64,000 nucleotides of DNA from an uncultured Lachnospiraceae bacterium (GTDB lineage: Bacteria > Bacillota > Clostridia > Lachnospirales > Lachnospiraceae): NCBI GenBank assembly GCA_910578085.1, contig CAJTPM010000006.1, positions 1 to 64,000 on the forward strand, given 5' to 3'. The notes beneath the pieces are model-generated. The model worked only from the letters and a program-made list of their open reading frames with translations. It ran no database searches and was not told where the DNA came from. Shown piece after piece: positions 17,528 through 26,882 of the stretch. Made by a program: the position numbers and the translations under genes. The stretch's first letter is position 1, and the number at the start of each line of letters is the position of its first letter.

Positions 17528-19939
17528 TCATCCCTTTCTCCCCCACAACAAACGCAGGCATGGCATGATATACGCATAACCATCCCTTTTCCTCCGCCTC
17601 ATGAAAACGCCGAGAACTATGAAAGAAAAAAATGATATCCCTTCGCAGATCCTGAAGGTCAGAGGTACTTCATATTTCAACAGCACGGTTCCCGTGTATC
17701 CCGCCGGCAGCTCCACTGCTATTCGCTTATTCTCTCCCGTTGAAACCGCAAACTCATACCCATGTTCTTTGTCATAGGCGTGAAAATGATCATAATGATA
17801 CACCGGCAGCACAATACGGGCGCTTTCCCCGTTTTCATTGGCACAGTCCACCGCATAAGTTCCCCCCTCACGGGATACCTCTGACAAAACACATACACCT
17901 GTATCCACAAGGGGTGTTCTCACAAAGGTCAATGTATTATCCGTCTCCTTCAACTGAAACCAGGGGGCAATCTCCTCGCACGCCACAGGATCCTGCGTTT
18001 CATTTCCATAAGAGTAGACCCTGATCTCCTCCGCGGCATCCGCAAAATCCGTTATATACATCCACGTTGACAACAGGCCGGGCGCCAGCACTGCTACAGC
18101 AGCTGCAAAACATAATTTGTCTCCCTTTTTTTCCCGCAAAATAATAAGACAGAAGACCAATAAGAAACTCAAAAAGACCGTAGCCATCGCTGACATCCGC
18201 CATGGGAACTGCAGCGCTCCCCAAAGTATGCCTGCGATCCCGCACCTGCCTGTCAGATTTCCGCTATGGAACAAGCTGGAAGAAAAAAACATCGCTGCCG
18301 CCGACAGGACCGCAAAGATTCCCGCCTGCCTGTAATGCACATTTTCCTTTAATTCCCAGCTGTCTCTTTTGATCACACAGACCAGATAAAGAACAATACC
18401 AAGCGCAAGGCCTGCACCCACAGTCAGCGGCATTTCCCCCTGCATGCCTCCCTCCGTCGTAAGCGCCGTCACCGTCGGTGAAAAATCTCCAAACAGCTGT
18501 ACCGGATAGGCATGATACTTCTCGATATTCTTTCCCAGATTCTGAACGCCCATTTCCATCCCAAAATAGGTACACAGATAAGGGTACAAAAACCAGAGAT
18601 TTATTAAAAACGTCATCACTGCTGCCCTGACAAGTGCCACAAAACGTTTCTTCTCAAAAGTCTTTTTCCAGAAAATAACAGCAGCCGCTGCCAGGAAAAG
18701 CATAACCATTTCCGTAGACAGTATATGGGACTCCACAACCCCGGTGAGTCCGATAATAAGAGGCATACACTCAGAAAGTCTGATATCGTCTCCCCGTTTT
18801 TTCTGATAGATCCGTAAAAAGCCATAGCACACAAGCGGAAAAAATGCCATCGCCGTGTACTCCCCCACAGCTGCTCTGGTCAGTATATTGACCATCCGAT
18901 AGGCTGACAGGGTATACACACAGGAACCGACAATGCCAATCCTCCAGTCTCTGCTGATCTGTTTAAAACACCAGTATGCGGTCAGGCAGGTAAAGCTGTT
19001 GACAACAATAACATACAGCTGATAGCATGTCTGAAGCGGTATCCAGAGGCAGTATAACACCGCAGGGATATACAAAAACGCATCGCCATACAACAGAGAA
19101 TTTGCATAACCATAACCGTTTAACGCCCCAAAAGCAATCCTCTGGGGAATCTGCAGACTCCTTATGCTTTCTGACAGACGATAGATCCTCTCCAGATGAA
19201 ATCCCATATCATGTCCGTCAAAAAGAAAATCCGTAAAACAGGTTATACTGGACAGGAAAATAATAAGCCCCAGACATACAATCTTCCACTTTGTCTCTTC
19301 TGTCACCTGCACGATACCGTTTCCTGCAAAACACAGATATAAAATATCGGCAAATGCAAAGAAAAGGAAAAAGCCACCCAGTCTGACAAACCGGTACAAC
19401 ACACTTTCTTTTATTGTAACCCTGTTAAGAATCAGTTTTCCTGTGCCACCGTACCAGACATGCAGTTCCAGATCGTCCGCATCGCCTCCGGACCGCAGCC
19501 AGATTCTCTCTGTGTGTTCTCTCATTCCATCCCGCAGAAAAATACGGGGCGCCTTTAACGCCTCTCCGTTTTTCTCCGCAATGATGTCCATATAACCGGA
19601 AATATTTTCCGCACTCTGTGATCCGTCATAGTCGGACTCATACTCTACCGTCACCTCATAGGCGCCTGACCGCAGGGCAAAGTCCCCATAAAACAATATC
19701 AGTTCATCTTCTGCGTTCTTTTGTGCGTTTTTATTTTGCCCTGGAACACCAATACCCAGCTCCGTGTGATACGGATCCTGTAAGCCTGTCCACACAAAAT
19801 CCTCCCCGCACACCTCTGTTTCTATCGGCCTCGGAAAAAGAAGTACGATCAGATAAAGCAGCCACAGACATTCCATACCGGCCACAGCAAAAAAGATCTT
19901 AATATTCCCTTCCTGCCCTGCTCTTCCCCTTAGATTCAT
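17528..19939 (-). CDS. Large multipass membrane protein, YfhO-like GT-C fold
   Basis: An 803-residue membrane protein. After one helix (about 14-36) comes an external beta-rich domain (about 40-180), then about ten further helices to about residue 600, and a C-terminal external domain ending in a last helix near 775. The sequence GHDMGFHLERIYRL after helix 3 is the kind of acidic loop found in GT-C glycosyltransferases such as YfhO. A role in transferring sugars from lipid carriers to wall or surface polymers is inferred. It lies 14 bp after the GT39-like gene. Confidence 0.68.
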   Translation of the reverse strand: MNLRGRAGQEGNIKIFFAVAGMECLWLLYLIVLLFPRPIETEVCGEDFVWTGLQDPYHTELGIGVPGQNKNAQKNAEDELILFYGDFALRSGAYEVTVEYESDYDGSQSAENISGYMDIIAEKNGEALKAPRIFLRDGMREHTERIWLRSGGDADDLELHVWYGGTGKLILNRVTIKESVLYRFVRLGGFFLFFAFADILYLCFAGNGIVQVTEETKWKIVCLGLIIFLSSITCFTDFLFDGHDMGFHLERIYRLSESIRSLQIPQRIAFGALNGYGYANSLLYGDAFLYIPAVLYCLWIPLQTCYQLYVIVVNSFTCLTAYWCFKQISRDWRIGIVGSCVYTLSAYRMVNILTRAAVGEYTAMAFFPLVCYGFLRIYQKKRGDDIRLSECMPLIIGLTGVVESHILSTEMVMLFLAAAAVIFWKKTFEKKRFVALVRAAVMTFLINLWFLYPYLCTYFGMEMGVQNLGKNIEKYHAYPVQLFGDFSPTVTALTTEGGMQGEMPLTVGAGLALGIVLYLVCVIKRDSWELKENVHYRQAGIFAVLSAAAMFFSSSLFHSGNLTGRCGIAGILWGALQFPWRMSAMATVFLSFLLVFCLIILREKKGDKLCFAAAVAVLAPGLLSTWMYITDFADAAEEIRVYSYGNETQDPVACEEIAPWFQLKETDNTLTFVRTPLVDTGVCVLSEVSREGGTYAVDCANENGESARIVLPVYHYDHFHAYDKEHGYEFAVSTGENKRIAVELPAGYTGTVLLKYEVPLTFRICEGISFFSFIVLGVFMRRRKRDGYAYIMPCLRLLWGRKG

Positions 19940-19953
19940 CTGTCCATATCCCT

Positions 19954-21795
19954 CTATTCTTTATGCTCCATGCGGTACAGATAAAATGGATACTGGGATA
20001 TCCAGTGCTCTCCATAATCGGTCACTGCCAGGCCGCCCCCTTCCAGCCCCTCCAAAACCTCTAAAGAAAGCTCATAAGGACAAAAATACCAGAAAACCTC
20101 TGACTCTCCGCCCCGGTAATCATGGTTTACGATCTCGTTATCCGGATAGTAATGCCCCAAAACAGTCCAGCCCAGATGTTTTACACCATTTGTCACCATC
20201 TGAGTGCTTTTATCCGGTGTCCCGATAATCTCTAACGTCTCTCTCGTTCTTTGATCCTGCAGCTTTACTTCCTCACTGTATCTTTTATAATTTCCAAGTC
20301 CCATCACCAGTAAAACAAGGCAGATAACGACTAAAACCGCCCTGCCGATCCCCGGCAGATGAGGCAGCCCCTCCCTGTCCCCACACTTCTTTAAAATTTC
20401 CAGCATACGACTGGCTGCTGTTACGATCACGCACACCGTAACAGCGCTCACCGGATACAGATATCTTGCCACTAACACCGGCGTCATCACCAGGCACAGG
20501 AAATAACCGAAAGCCACTGTTCCGGCAACTGTCAAAAGCCCTGTAACGACAGCATATGTCTTATCATCCCAGTTTTTTATGCAGGGTGTTCCTACCTTTA
20601 TCAGGCCGCCTTCCTCTCTGTCCCTGTGCACCATACCGGAATCTGCAGTCAATACCACAATACACAAAAAGAGCAGCAGCGGCGTTGTGATTTTTGCCAT
20701 AGATCCCCCGAGAAATACCATGTCAAGAGCATCTTTTAACTGCAGAATATCAGTCACCCACCAGCTTGAACTGACACTTTTTATACTGTTATACAAAATG
20801 ACCAGCCAGGGACTGTACCCCAGAATAAATACCACAACAGCGCAGGCTCCCTTCCTCCAGGTTTTCCCTCTGTATCTGATCCATACTGCCGCCCCGGTAA
20901 AAAATACCAGAAGTCCTCCAGCCACCAGGGCATAATAATGAGAATAAGCGCCTGCCAGCCCCCAGAGGACCAGACCAATCCAGGAAGACTTCCTGCCGGT
21001 ACTGATCACGCGGTAAGAACAGTAAAAACAGGCTGTCAGACACAAAAACGCCAGCGCATACATACGGATCTCCAGATTATAACCAAGGCAGAAAGTCCCA
21101 AGCCCCGACAGAATCATAAAAAAGGCAGCGGGAACAGCCCCGAATTTTTTCCGGAACCAGAATAATGCAAGCACGATCCCTATACCAAAAGGAACCACAG
21201 ATGCCAGATGGCACACAGGAATCGAAAACCCAAACAGATCTCCCCACAGCTTCAGCCAGAAATAGTAAAGAGGAGGATGGCTGTCCCAATAATACATGAT
21301 CTGCATAACACCATAGAGGCTGTTCTTTGCAGTCCCCACGGAAAATGCCTCATCGCCCCACACCACATTGTCGAATATCAGGCTTACATTCAGACAGATT
21401 ACAAAAAGTGCCAGCAGATAAGGTAAAACAGGACATATATATTTTTTACAGACCAATATTGGTTTCCAGGCCCCGAATCCGTCCCAGTCCACCTTTATAA
21501 GATACTTCTTTTTCAGAAAACTCCACTCTCCCCAGGCTGTGACAAGAGCTGCACCCAACTCCATCACTGCATATTTTAAAGCGAAAGAAGCGGACTTGTC
21601 CATTTTCTCCAGAAACGATGTATCTGCATCGCTCAATACTGCAAGTATCACAGCACAGATAAAAGATACTGTGATCAGATAAAAGAAATACCGGAGGATG
21701 ATCTCCCCTGCCTTCACTTTTCTTTCTTTATTATAGCTTCTCCATAATATATAAGGTAATACCGGAAACACCAGGGTATATAAAACTGCCTGCAT
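19954..21795 (-). CDS. Glycosyltransferase family 39-like membrane protein
   Basis: A 613-residue multipass membrane protein with the family 39/ArnT signature: an acidic first loop WGDEAFSVG (about 150) and DSHPPLYYFWLKLWG (about 175). These enzymes transfer sugars from polyprenyl-phosphate donors on the outer membrane face. About twelve hydrophobic helices are visible, and the N-terminal three form an extension before the family core. An AGAGG box precedes the ATG. It forms a two-gene unit with the YfhO-like gene, pointing to surface glycosylation. Confidence 0.8.
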   Translation of the reverse strand: MQAVLYTLVFPVLPYILWRSYNKERKVKAGEIILRYFFYLITVSFICAVILAVLSDADTSFLEKMDKSASFALKYAVMELGAALVTAWGEWSFLKKKYLIKVDWDGFGAWKPILVCKKYICPVLPYLLALFVICLNVSLIFDNVVWGDEAFSVGTAKNSLYGVMQIMYYWDSHPPLYYFWLKLWGDLFGFSIPVCHLASVVPFGIGIVLALFWFRKKFGAVPAAFFMILSGLGTFCLGYNLEIRMYALAFLCLTACFYCSYRVISTGRKSSWIGLVLWGLAGAYSHYYALVAGGLLVFFTGAAVWIRYRGKTWRKGACAVVVFILGYSPWLVILYNSIKSVSSSWWVTDILQLKDALDMVFLGGSMAKITTPLLLFLCIVVLTADSGMVHRDREEGGLIKVGTPCIKNWDDKTYAVVTGLLTVAGTVAFGYFLCLVMTPVLVARYLYPVSAVTVCVIVTAASRMLEILKKCGDREGLPHLPGIGRAVLVVICLVLLVMGLGNYKRYSEEVKLQDQRTRETLEIIGTPDKSTQMVTNGVKHLGWTVLGHYYPDNEIVNHDYRGGESEVFWYFCPYELSLEVLEGLEGGGLAVTDYGEHWISQYPFYLYRMEHKE

Positions 21796-21897
21796 ATGCT
21801 TTTATCCTCTGTCAATTCTGTTTATTTTTTTGCTCAATTGAATAACATTATACAGGATTCCCCAATAATTATCAATAACCATTTCCAGCAGCCGCCG

Positions 21898-22143
21898 CTA
21901 CCTTCTGCAGCACTCCTTCACCTCCACCAGTATAATATCCGGCCCCACCTGCTTGATATCCCGGTAGGGAATCGTATAATCTCCCTCACATTTAAACCAG
22001 TCCAAAAATGAACAGCCGCCGCCTACAATGATCTTACAGATCTGTCCGGTGCATTCATCAAACTCAAAGTCTGTCACTCGCCCCAGTCTCTTACAGTCTT
22101 TGATATTGATCACTTCTTTGGATTTGAATTCCGAGTAAAGCAT
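21898..22143 (-). CDS. YlmC/YmxH family sporulation protein (PRC barrel)
   Basis: An 81-residue PRC-barrel protein of the YlmC/YmxH family. SKEVINIKDCKRLGRVTDFEFDE matches the typical first half and PYRDIKQVGPDIILVE the second. The family is linked to sporulation in Clostridia, its molecular role being unclear. It is divergent from sigG, with 166 bp between. Confidence 0.88.
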   Translation of the reverse strand: MLYSEFKSKEVINIKDCKRLGRVTDFEFDECTGQICKIIVGGGCSFLDWFKCEGDYTIPYRDIKQVGPDIILVEVKECCRR

Positions 22144-22233
22144 ACCGCGCCCTCACAATTTACGTTTTCCTGTATTATATGCGGCAAAGCCATTTTTGTT
22201 CCCAGTTTCTTCCAGAAAACAGCTTTAATTTGC

Positions 22234-22263
22234 TGAATAAATTCACACAATCCGTGCAGTCTA
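22234..22263 (+). promoter_or_regulatory. Forespore (SigG/SigF)-type promoter before sigG
   Basis: TGAATA (22234-22239), a 17-bp spacer and CAGTCTA (22257-22263). This is close to the forespore sigma consensus (about TGMATA and CATACTA) and lies 47 bp before the sigG start. In Bacillus spoIIIG is read by SigF and SigG, so this placement makes sense. Confidence 0.65.
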
Positions 22264-22309
22264 AAAAGGACGGATAAATTCACCAGAAAACATTTCGGAG
22301 GAAAATATT

Positions 22310-23086
22310 ATGCAGGGTAAAGTCGAAATTTGCGGAGTCAATACATCTGAGCTCCCTCTTTTGAAAGAGGAGGAAAAAGAAGCTCTCTGGACCAGGATAG
22401 AAGCCGGCGATACGGCGGCCAGAGATCAGTATATCAGGGGCAACTTACGACTTGTCCTGAGTGTGATCAAACGCTTTTCTTCCAGTAATGAAAATGTGGA
22501 TGACCTGTTCCAGATAGGATGCGTAGGCCTGATCAAAGCCATCAATAATTTCAACCCTGCCTTACAGGTAAAATTTTCCACTTATGCAGTTCCCATGATT
22601 TTAGGCGAGATCAGAAGATTCTTACGGGACGGCGGCTCCATCAGGGTATCCCGTTCCCTGAAAGACACTGCCTACAAGGCGATCTACGCAAGAGAGCACA
22701 TGACCCGCGCCAATTTAAAAGAGCCTACTATGGAAGAAGTGGCCGAAGAGATCGGTATCTCCAAAGAAGATATCCTCTATGCCCTGGATGCTATTCAGAG
22801 TCCCATGAGCCTTTATGAACCTATTTATACTGACGGGGGTGACACCCTCTATATTATGGATCAGATCAGTGACAAAAAGAGCAGAGAAGAGAAATGGATC
22901 GAGACGCTCTCTTTGACAGAAGCCATCAAACATCTGAGCGACAGAGAACAGGAAATCATCCATCTGCGTTTTTATGAAGGAAAAACCCAGATGGAAGTTT
23001 CCAGGATCATTGGCATTTCCCAGGCACAGGTCTCAAGACTGGAGAAAAATGCCCTGCGCATCATGCGCAGCTATCTGGTAGCCTGA
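22310..23086 (+). CDS. sigG: RNA polymerase late-forespore sigma factor SigG
   Basis: A 258-residue sigma-70 family factor with the SigG N-terminal signature KVEICGVNTSELPLL, region 2 (NLRLVLSVIKRFSSSNENVDDLFQIGCVGL, shown in part as a landmark at about 45-75), region 3 and region 4 with the HTH ISQAQVSRLEKNAL (about 235). It directs late forespore transcription. A GGAGG box precedes the ATG. It lies on the plus strand, converging on sigE with 11 bp between their stops. Confidence 0.96.
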   Translation: MQGKVEICGVNTSELPLLKEEEKEALWTRIEAGDTAARDQYIRGNLRLVLSVIKRFSSSNENVDDLFQIGCVGLIKAINNFNPALQVKFSTYAVPMILGEIRRFLRDGGSIRVSRSLKDTAYKAIYAREHMTRANLKEPTMEEVAEEIGISKEDILYALDAIQSPMSLYEPIYTDGGDTLYIMDQISDKKSREEKWIETLSLTEAIKHLSDREQEIIHLRFYEGKTQMEVSRIIGISQAQVSRLEKNALRIMRSYLVA

Positions 23087-23097
23087 GAGAAGGACGG

Positions 23098-23838
23098 TCA
23101 GGTTTCCCGGCTGATCTCCTTTTTCAGCTGTTTCATGATCTTCTTCTCCAGTCTGGAAATGTACGACTGAGAAATACCCAAAAGCTCCGCCACTTCCTTT
23201 TGTGTCATTTCCCTGTTCATACTGGCATCCAGGCCGAACCGCAGATTGATGATAGTCTTTTCCCGTTCTGAAAGCTTACTGATCGCCTCCTTTAAAAGTT
23301 TATGCTCCACCTCAGATTCTATCCCTCTGTAGATCACATCCTCCTCGGTTCCCAAAATGTCGGAAAGCAACAGTTCATTCCCGTCCCAATCTACGTTTAG
23401 CGGCTCATCAATAGACACTTCCATTCTTGTTTTGCTGTTTCTGCGCAGATACATCAATATCTCGTTTTCAATACAACGGGATGCATAAGTGGCAAGCTTG
23501 ATATTTTTATCCGGATTAAATGTATTGATCGACTTAATAAGCCCGATCGTCCCAATGGATATCAGATCCTCAACTCCCACTCCTGTATTATCAAACTTTT
23601 TTGCTATGTAAACAACCAAACGCAGGTTATGCTCAATCAGCGCCGCCTTTGCTCCCTCCGCATCCACGCTTTCCAGCCCGCGGATCATCTCGTTTTCTTC
23701 CGCTGTCTCCAGCGGAGGCGGCAGAATATCCGCACCCCCAATATAGTGAATATCTCCCTCTTTTTCCCGGGGATCGAACTGTCGGCCACGTACCATCTTA
23801 AACTGAAACAATCCCGGTATTGCCATTTTAAAAACCAT
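23098..23838 (-). CDS. sigE: RNA polymerase mother-cell sigma factor SigE
   Basis: A 246-residue SigE, the early mother-cell sigma factor. It is made as an inactive precursor and the N-terminal pro-sequence is removed by SpoIIGA, encoded just upstream. Visible are the region 2 motif VEDLISIGTIGLIKSINTF and a region 4 HTH ending ISQSYISRLEKKIMKQLKKE. AGGAGG precedes the ATG. The gene follows spoIIGA by 15 bp. Confidence 0.96.
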   Translation of the reverse strand: MVFKMAIPGLFQFKMVRGRQFDPREKEGDIHYIGGADILPPPLETAEENEMIRGLESVDAEGAKAALIEHNLRLVVYIAKKFDNTGVGVEDLISIGTIGLIKSINTFNPDKNIKLATYASRCIENEILMYLRRNSKTRMEVSIDEPLNVDWDGNELLLSDILGTEEDVIYRGIESEVEHKLLKEAISKLSEREKTIINLRFGLDASMNREMTQKEVAELLGISQSYISRLEKKIMKQLKKEISRET

Positions 23839-23853
23839 TTTTCTTCCTCCTAA

Positions 23854-24651
23854 TCATTGTTCAAATTTCGGATGCAAAATCATCTGATAATTCCCCTTTT
23901 CTGTCACCACATCTTCCGAAAGCGCCACCACAACTTTTTGAAAAACCCTTTTTTCTTCTCCGACTTCCACTTCCATCCGGGGAAGCTCCACTGCCTCAAG
24001 CAGCCCATGTCTTTTTCCGATACTGTGAAAGGGGATCAGGTAATGTTTTTCGGGTGGTACTCTCTTTTCAAGCGTTCCAACCGTCTGTCTGGCCAATATG
24101 GACACCGGCCTTTTGGCATAGGGTTCAAACAGACTGTTTCCCGAATCTGAAAATCCTTTACAGGTTAGCATTTCCCCATAAAAATCCAGTTTGACCGCAA
24201 AAAACTCTCTGGTACGCTTTTTTCGAATACGCAGATACAGATCGATAAGCCCTGCCGCAGCAGTAACTGCGGCCAGCACATTCCACATATTCAGATTTTT
24301 CCTCATACCCGGTATATAGCCGGATACGAAACAGATAAATCCGCCCATGAGAAGTCCGTAACTGCTCATACAAATATATGATTTCACAACCATTTCTTTT
24401 GTCCGAAAAGAAAAAGCAGCCTTCAGTAAAAGAGGTTCCATGCACACCGCCTGCACAAACAATTTGACAGGCCACCAGATACCCGGTAATAAAAGAAGAA
24501 GTACAAATGCCACAGCTGATGCCGCCGCACTAATGAACAGTCTGATGATCCCGCTTTTCAATCTGTAGGTTTTTCTGACCAAAAGCAGTAAATATGTAGT
24601 TATGACAAAATCCATCAGCCATACTCTGTCAATATAAATGGTATAACGCAC
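23854..24651 (-). CDS. spoIIGA: Sigma-E processing peptidase SpoIIGA
   Basis: A 265-residue membrane protease that activates pro-SigE at the sporulation septum. Five hydrophobic helices occupy the first half (about 5-145); the C-terminal cytoplasmic domain contains the aspartic-protease motif DSGNSL (about 177). The start is taken as GTG at 24651 with an AGGTGA box. It is directly upstream of its substrate gene sigE. Confidence 0.93.
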   Translation of the reverse strand: MRYTIYIDRVWLMDFVITTYLLLLVRKTYRLKSGIIRLFISAAASAVAFVLLLLLPGIWWPVKLFVQAVCMEPLLLKAAFSFRTKEMVVKSYICMSSYGLLMGGFICFVSGYIPGMRKNLNMWNVLAAVTAAAGLIDLYLRIRKKRTREFFAVKLDFYGEMLTCKGFSDSGNSLFEPYAKRPVSILARQTVGTLEKRVPPEKHYLIPFHSIGKRHGLLEAVELPRMEVEVGEEKRVFQKVVVALSEDVVTEKGNYQMILHPKFEQ

Positions 24652-24761
24652 TGATCTTCACCTGCTATCGCCCAAGACCGTTTTCCCTCCGGTAGTTATC
24701 AGTATACCCCGTCCGTGACGAGAATTTTGTCAGTCTTCGCGTTGCTTTAAAAAGAATAACA

Positions 24762-24793
24762 GAAAAAAAGGACCTTACTTTGCGTAAGATCCT
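24762..24793 (-). terminator. Intrinsic terminator of ftsZ
   Basis: A 9-position stem (24769-24777 with 24785-24793, one mismatch) is followed on the minus strand by seven Ts. It lies 15 bp after the ftsZ stop. Confidence 0.85.
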
Positions 24794-24807
24794 CTGATCA
24801 AATCTTT

Positions 24808-25995
24808 CTATTTTTTTGACAGGAAACTCGGTATATTGAGGGACTGTTCCTTGACAGAACTTTTCAGGTCTGTGGTTTTCGCCCCGGGCACCGGCCTGTT
24901 GATCGGCTTCACATTAGGCGTTACGGGCGCTGTCTTCGGCATGCCTGTCAGAGCAGATCCCGACTGCAGCCCCTTGTTCTGCAGGGAAGTCGGCGTAATA
25001 ATATTATTCGTCTTATGTGTAAATCCGCCCAGCCTGTTCTGAGGCACATCCTCAAGCCCTGTGGCGATCACCGTGATCTTACAGTAATCCGCCTGAGAAT
25101 CATCATACATTGCGCCAAAAATAATATTAACTTCATCGCCAACCAGTTCCTGTACATAGCTTGCCGCCTCGTTGGCGTCGATCAGGGTAATATCGCCGGA
25201 TACGTTGATGATCACATCAGAAGCGCCCTTGATCGTTGTCTCCAACAGCGGGGATTCCACAGACATCTTCACAGCATCCGCCGCCTTGTCATCGCCCCTG
25301 CCTTCCCCGATACCGATATGGGCAATTCCCTTTTCTTTCATAACCGTCTGTACGTCCGCAAAATCCAGATTGATGACAGACGGCACGTTGATCAGATCAG
25401 TGATACCTTTCACGGACTGCTGCAATACTTCATCCGCTTTTCGGAGCGCATCAGGCATCGTGGTACGCTTGTCCACGATCTCCAACAGCTTGTCGTTCGG
25501 AATCACGATCAGCGTATCCACATGCTCTTTGATCTTTTGTATTCCCTGTAAGGCATTGGTCATACGCACCTTCGCCTCAAACCGAAACGGCTTCGTCACA
25601 ACACCGACTGTGAGGATACCCATCTCCTTGGCCAGCTTCGCCACCACCGGCGCTGCACCTGTACCTGTTCCGCCGCCCATGCCGCAGGTGACAAATACCA
25701 TGTCCGAGCCCTTGATCGCTGCAGAGATCTCCTCTGCGCTCTCTTCCGCCGCTTTTTCCCCGATCTCCGGTCTTGCGCCTGCCCCCAGACCTTTCGTGAG
25801 TTTTTCACCGATCTGAATCAGTTTTGGCGCCTTGCAAAGCTGAAGTGCCTGCTTGTCTGTATTCACGCCGATAAAATCCACACCGGTAATATTTTCTTCT
25901 ATCATTCTATTTACAGCATTATTGCCTGCACCGCCCACACCAACTACAATAATTTTTGCAGCGGATCCAGCATCGCTTGTCCTAATCTCTAACAC
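24808..25995 (-). CDS. ftsZ: Cell division protein FtsZ
   Basis: A 395-residue tubulin-like GTPase forming the division ring. The GTPase domain has GVGGAGNNAVNRM (about 18-30), the tubulin signature GGGTGTGAAPV (about 108), and the T7 loop region NVDFADV-like (here NLDFADV). A Pro/Thr-rich linker leads to the conserved C-terminal tail SLNIPSFLSKK, which binds membrane anchors. Start GTG with AAGGAGG. No ftsA gene is adjacent. Confidence 0.98.
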   Translation of the reverse strand: MLEIRTSDAGSAAKIIVVGVGGAGNNAVNRMIEENITGVDFIGVNTDKQALQLCKAPKLIQIGEKLTKGLGAGARPEIGEKAAEESAEEISAAIKGSDMVFVTCGMGGGTGTGAAPVVAKLAKEMGILTVGVVTKPFRFEAKVRMTNALQGIQKIKEHVDTLIVIPNDKLLEIVDKRTTMPDALRKADEVLQQSVKGITDLINVPSVINLDFADVQTVMKEKGIAHIGIGEGRGDDKAADAVKMSVESPLLETTIKGASDVIINVSGDITLIDANEAASYVQELVGDEVNIIFGAMYDDSQADYCKITVIATGLEDVPQNRLGGFTHKTNNIITPTSLQNKGLQSGSALTGMPKTAPVTPNVKPINRPVPGAKTTDLKSSVKEQSLNIPSFLSKK

Positions 25996-26102
25996 AGGTA
26001 CTTCCTCCTTACCTTTCGCATAGCCATTGCCTTATCTAATCTATCATATAATGTAATCCGCAATTTATCAATAACTTTTTTTACATTACACTAAATTTCC
26101 TC

Positions 26103-26882
26103 TCACTTTTTGTCTTCCTGGAAGGGGATGATTTTGGAATCTCCCGTAAAGTTTTCCATCTGCACTACCCCTTTTTTTCCCTCTAACTCCGGCAGAATAC
26201 TCTTTAATCTTGAAAATTTCTCATCAATACTGCTGTTATCTCCGATCTGCACCCGCACATCTCCGAAATAGAGAGTGACCTTATACTCCCTGTCAAAAAA
26301 AAGCCTGTCCGCATTCAGCTCATATTTGTCGAGAGACTGTGTAATATCCAGGATCCTCACAAAGATCTGCTCATTTTCCACGGGCAGTTTCTCGTACATC
26401 ACCACATGGTCAAACTTTAATCCGGTCACTTCCGGGACACCCGCCGTCATCATTTCAGAGCTTTCCACGATCGTACCGTCCCTGTCAAAATACATATATC
26501 TGCCCAGATAGGAAACATAACCGGCAAAGGATTTCTCATATACCCTGATGCTCACGGTATCCGGCGAAAGAATCTCCACCTCTATGGCGGACACAAACGG
26601 AATATCCTCGATCTCCTGATTCCGGTACCTGAAATTCAGATAGATGGAATTGTGCCCAAAGCGCCCTGTCATGATCCTTTCCGCTATTTCCTCATCGGTA
26701 TAATGGATATTCCCCTCCACATATACCGTATTTACCGTGTAGGTCGTCACAATATAATAGATAACGCCCAGAATCACCAGAAAAAACACCGCAAAAGACG
26801 CCACCCCGATCTTTAACCCCAGGTGCCTGTTTCGATATACTGTCTTTTCCTTTTCTCCTTTCCACGCCACCTGTTTATTCAT
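26103..26882 (-). CDS. ftsQ: Cell division protein FtsQ/DivIB
   Basis: A 259-residue bitopic membrane protein: short cytoplasmic N-terminus, one membrane helix (about 28-50), then a POTRA domain (VNTVYVEGNIHYTDEEI, about 53-120) and a beta domain. It belongs to the FtsQ-FtsL-FtsB complex controlling septal wall synthesis. Its ATG overlaps the ftsW stop by 4 bp. Confidence 0.92.
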   Translation of the reverse strand: MNKQVAWKGEKEKTVYRNRHLGLKIGVASFAVFFLVILGVIYYIVTTYTVNTVYVEGNIHYTDEEIAERIMTGRFGHNSIYLNFRYRNQEIEDIPFVSAIEVEILSPDTVSIRVYEKSFAGYVSYLGRYMYFDRDGTIVESSEMMTAGVPEVTGLKFDHVVMYEKLPVENEQIFVRILDITQSLDKYELNADRLFFDREYKVTLYFGDVRVQIGDNSSIDEKFSRLKSILPELEGKKGVVQMENFTGDSKIIPFQEDKK

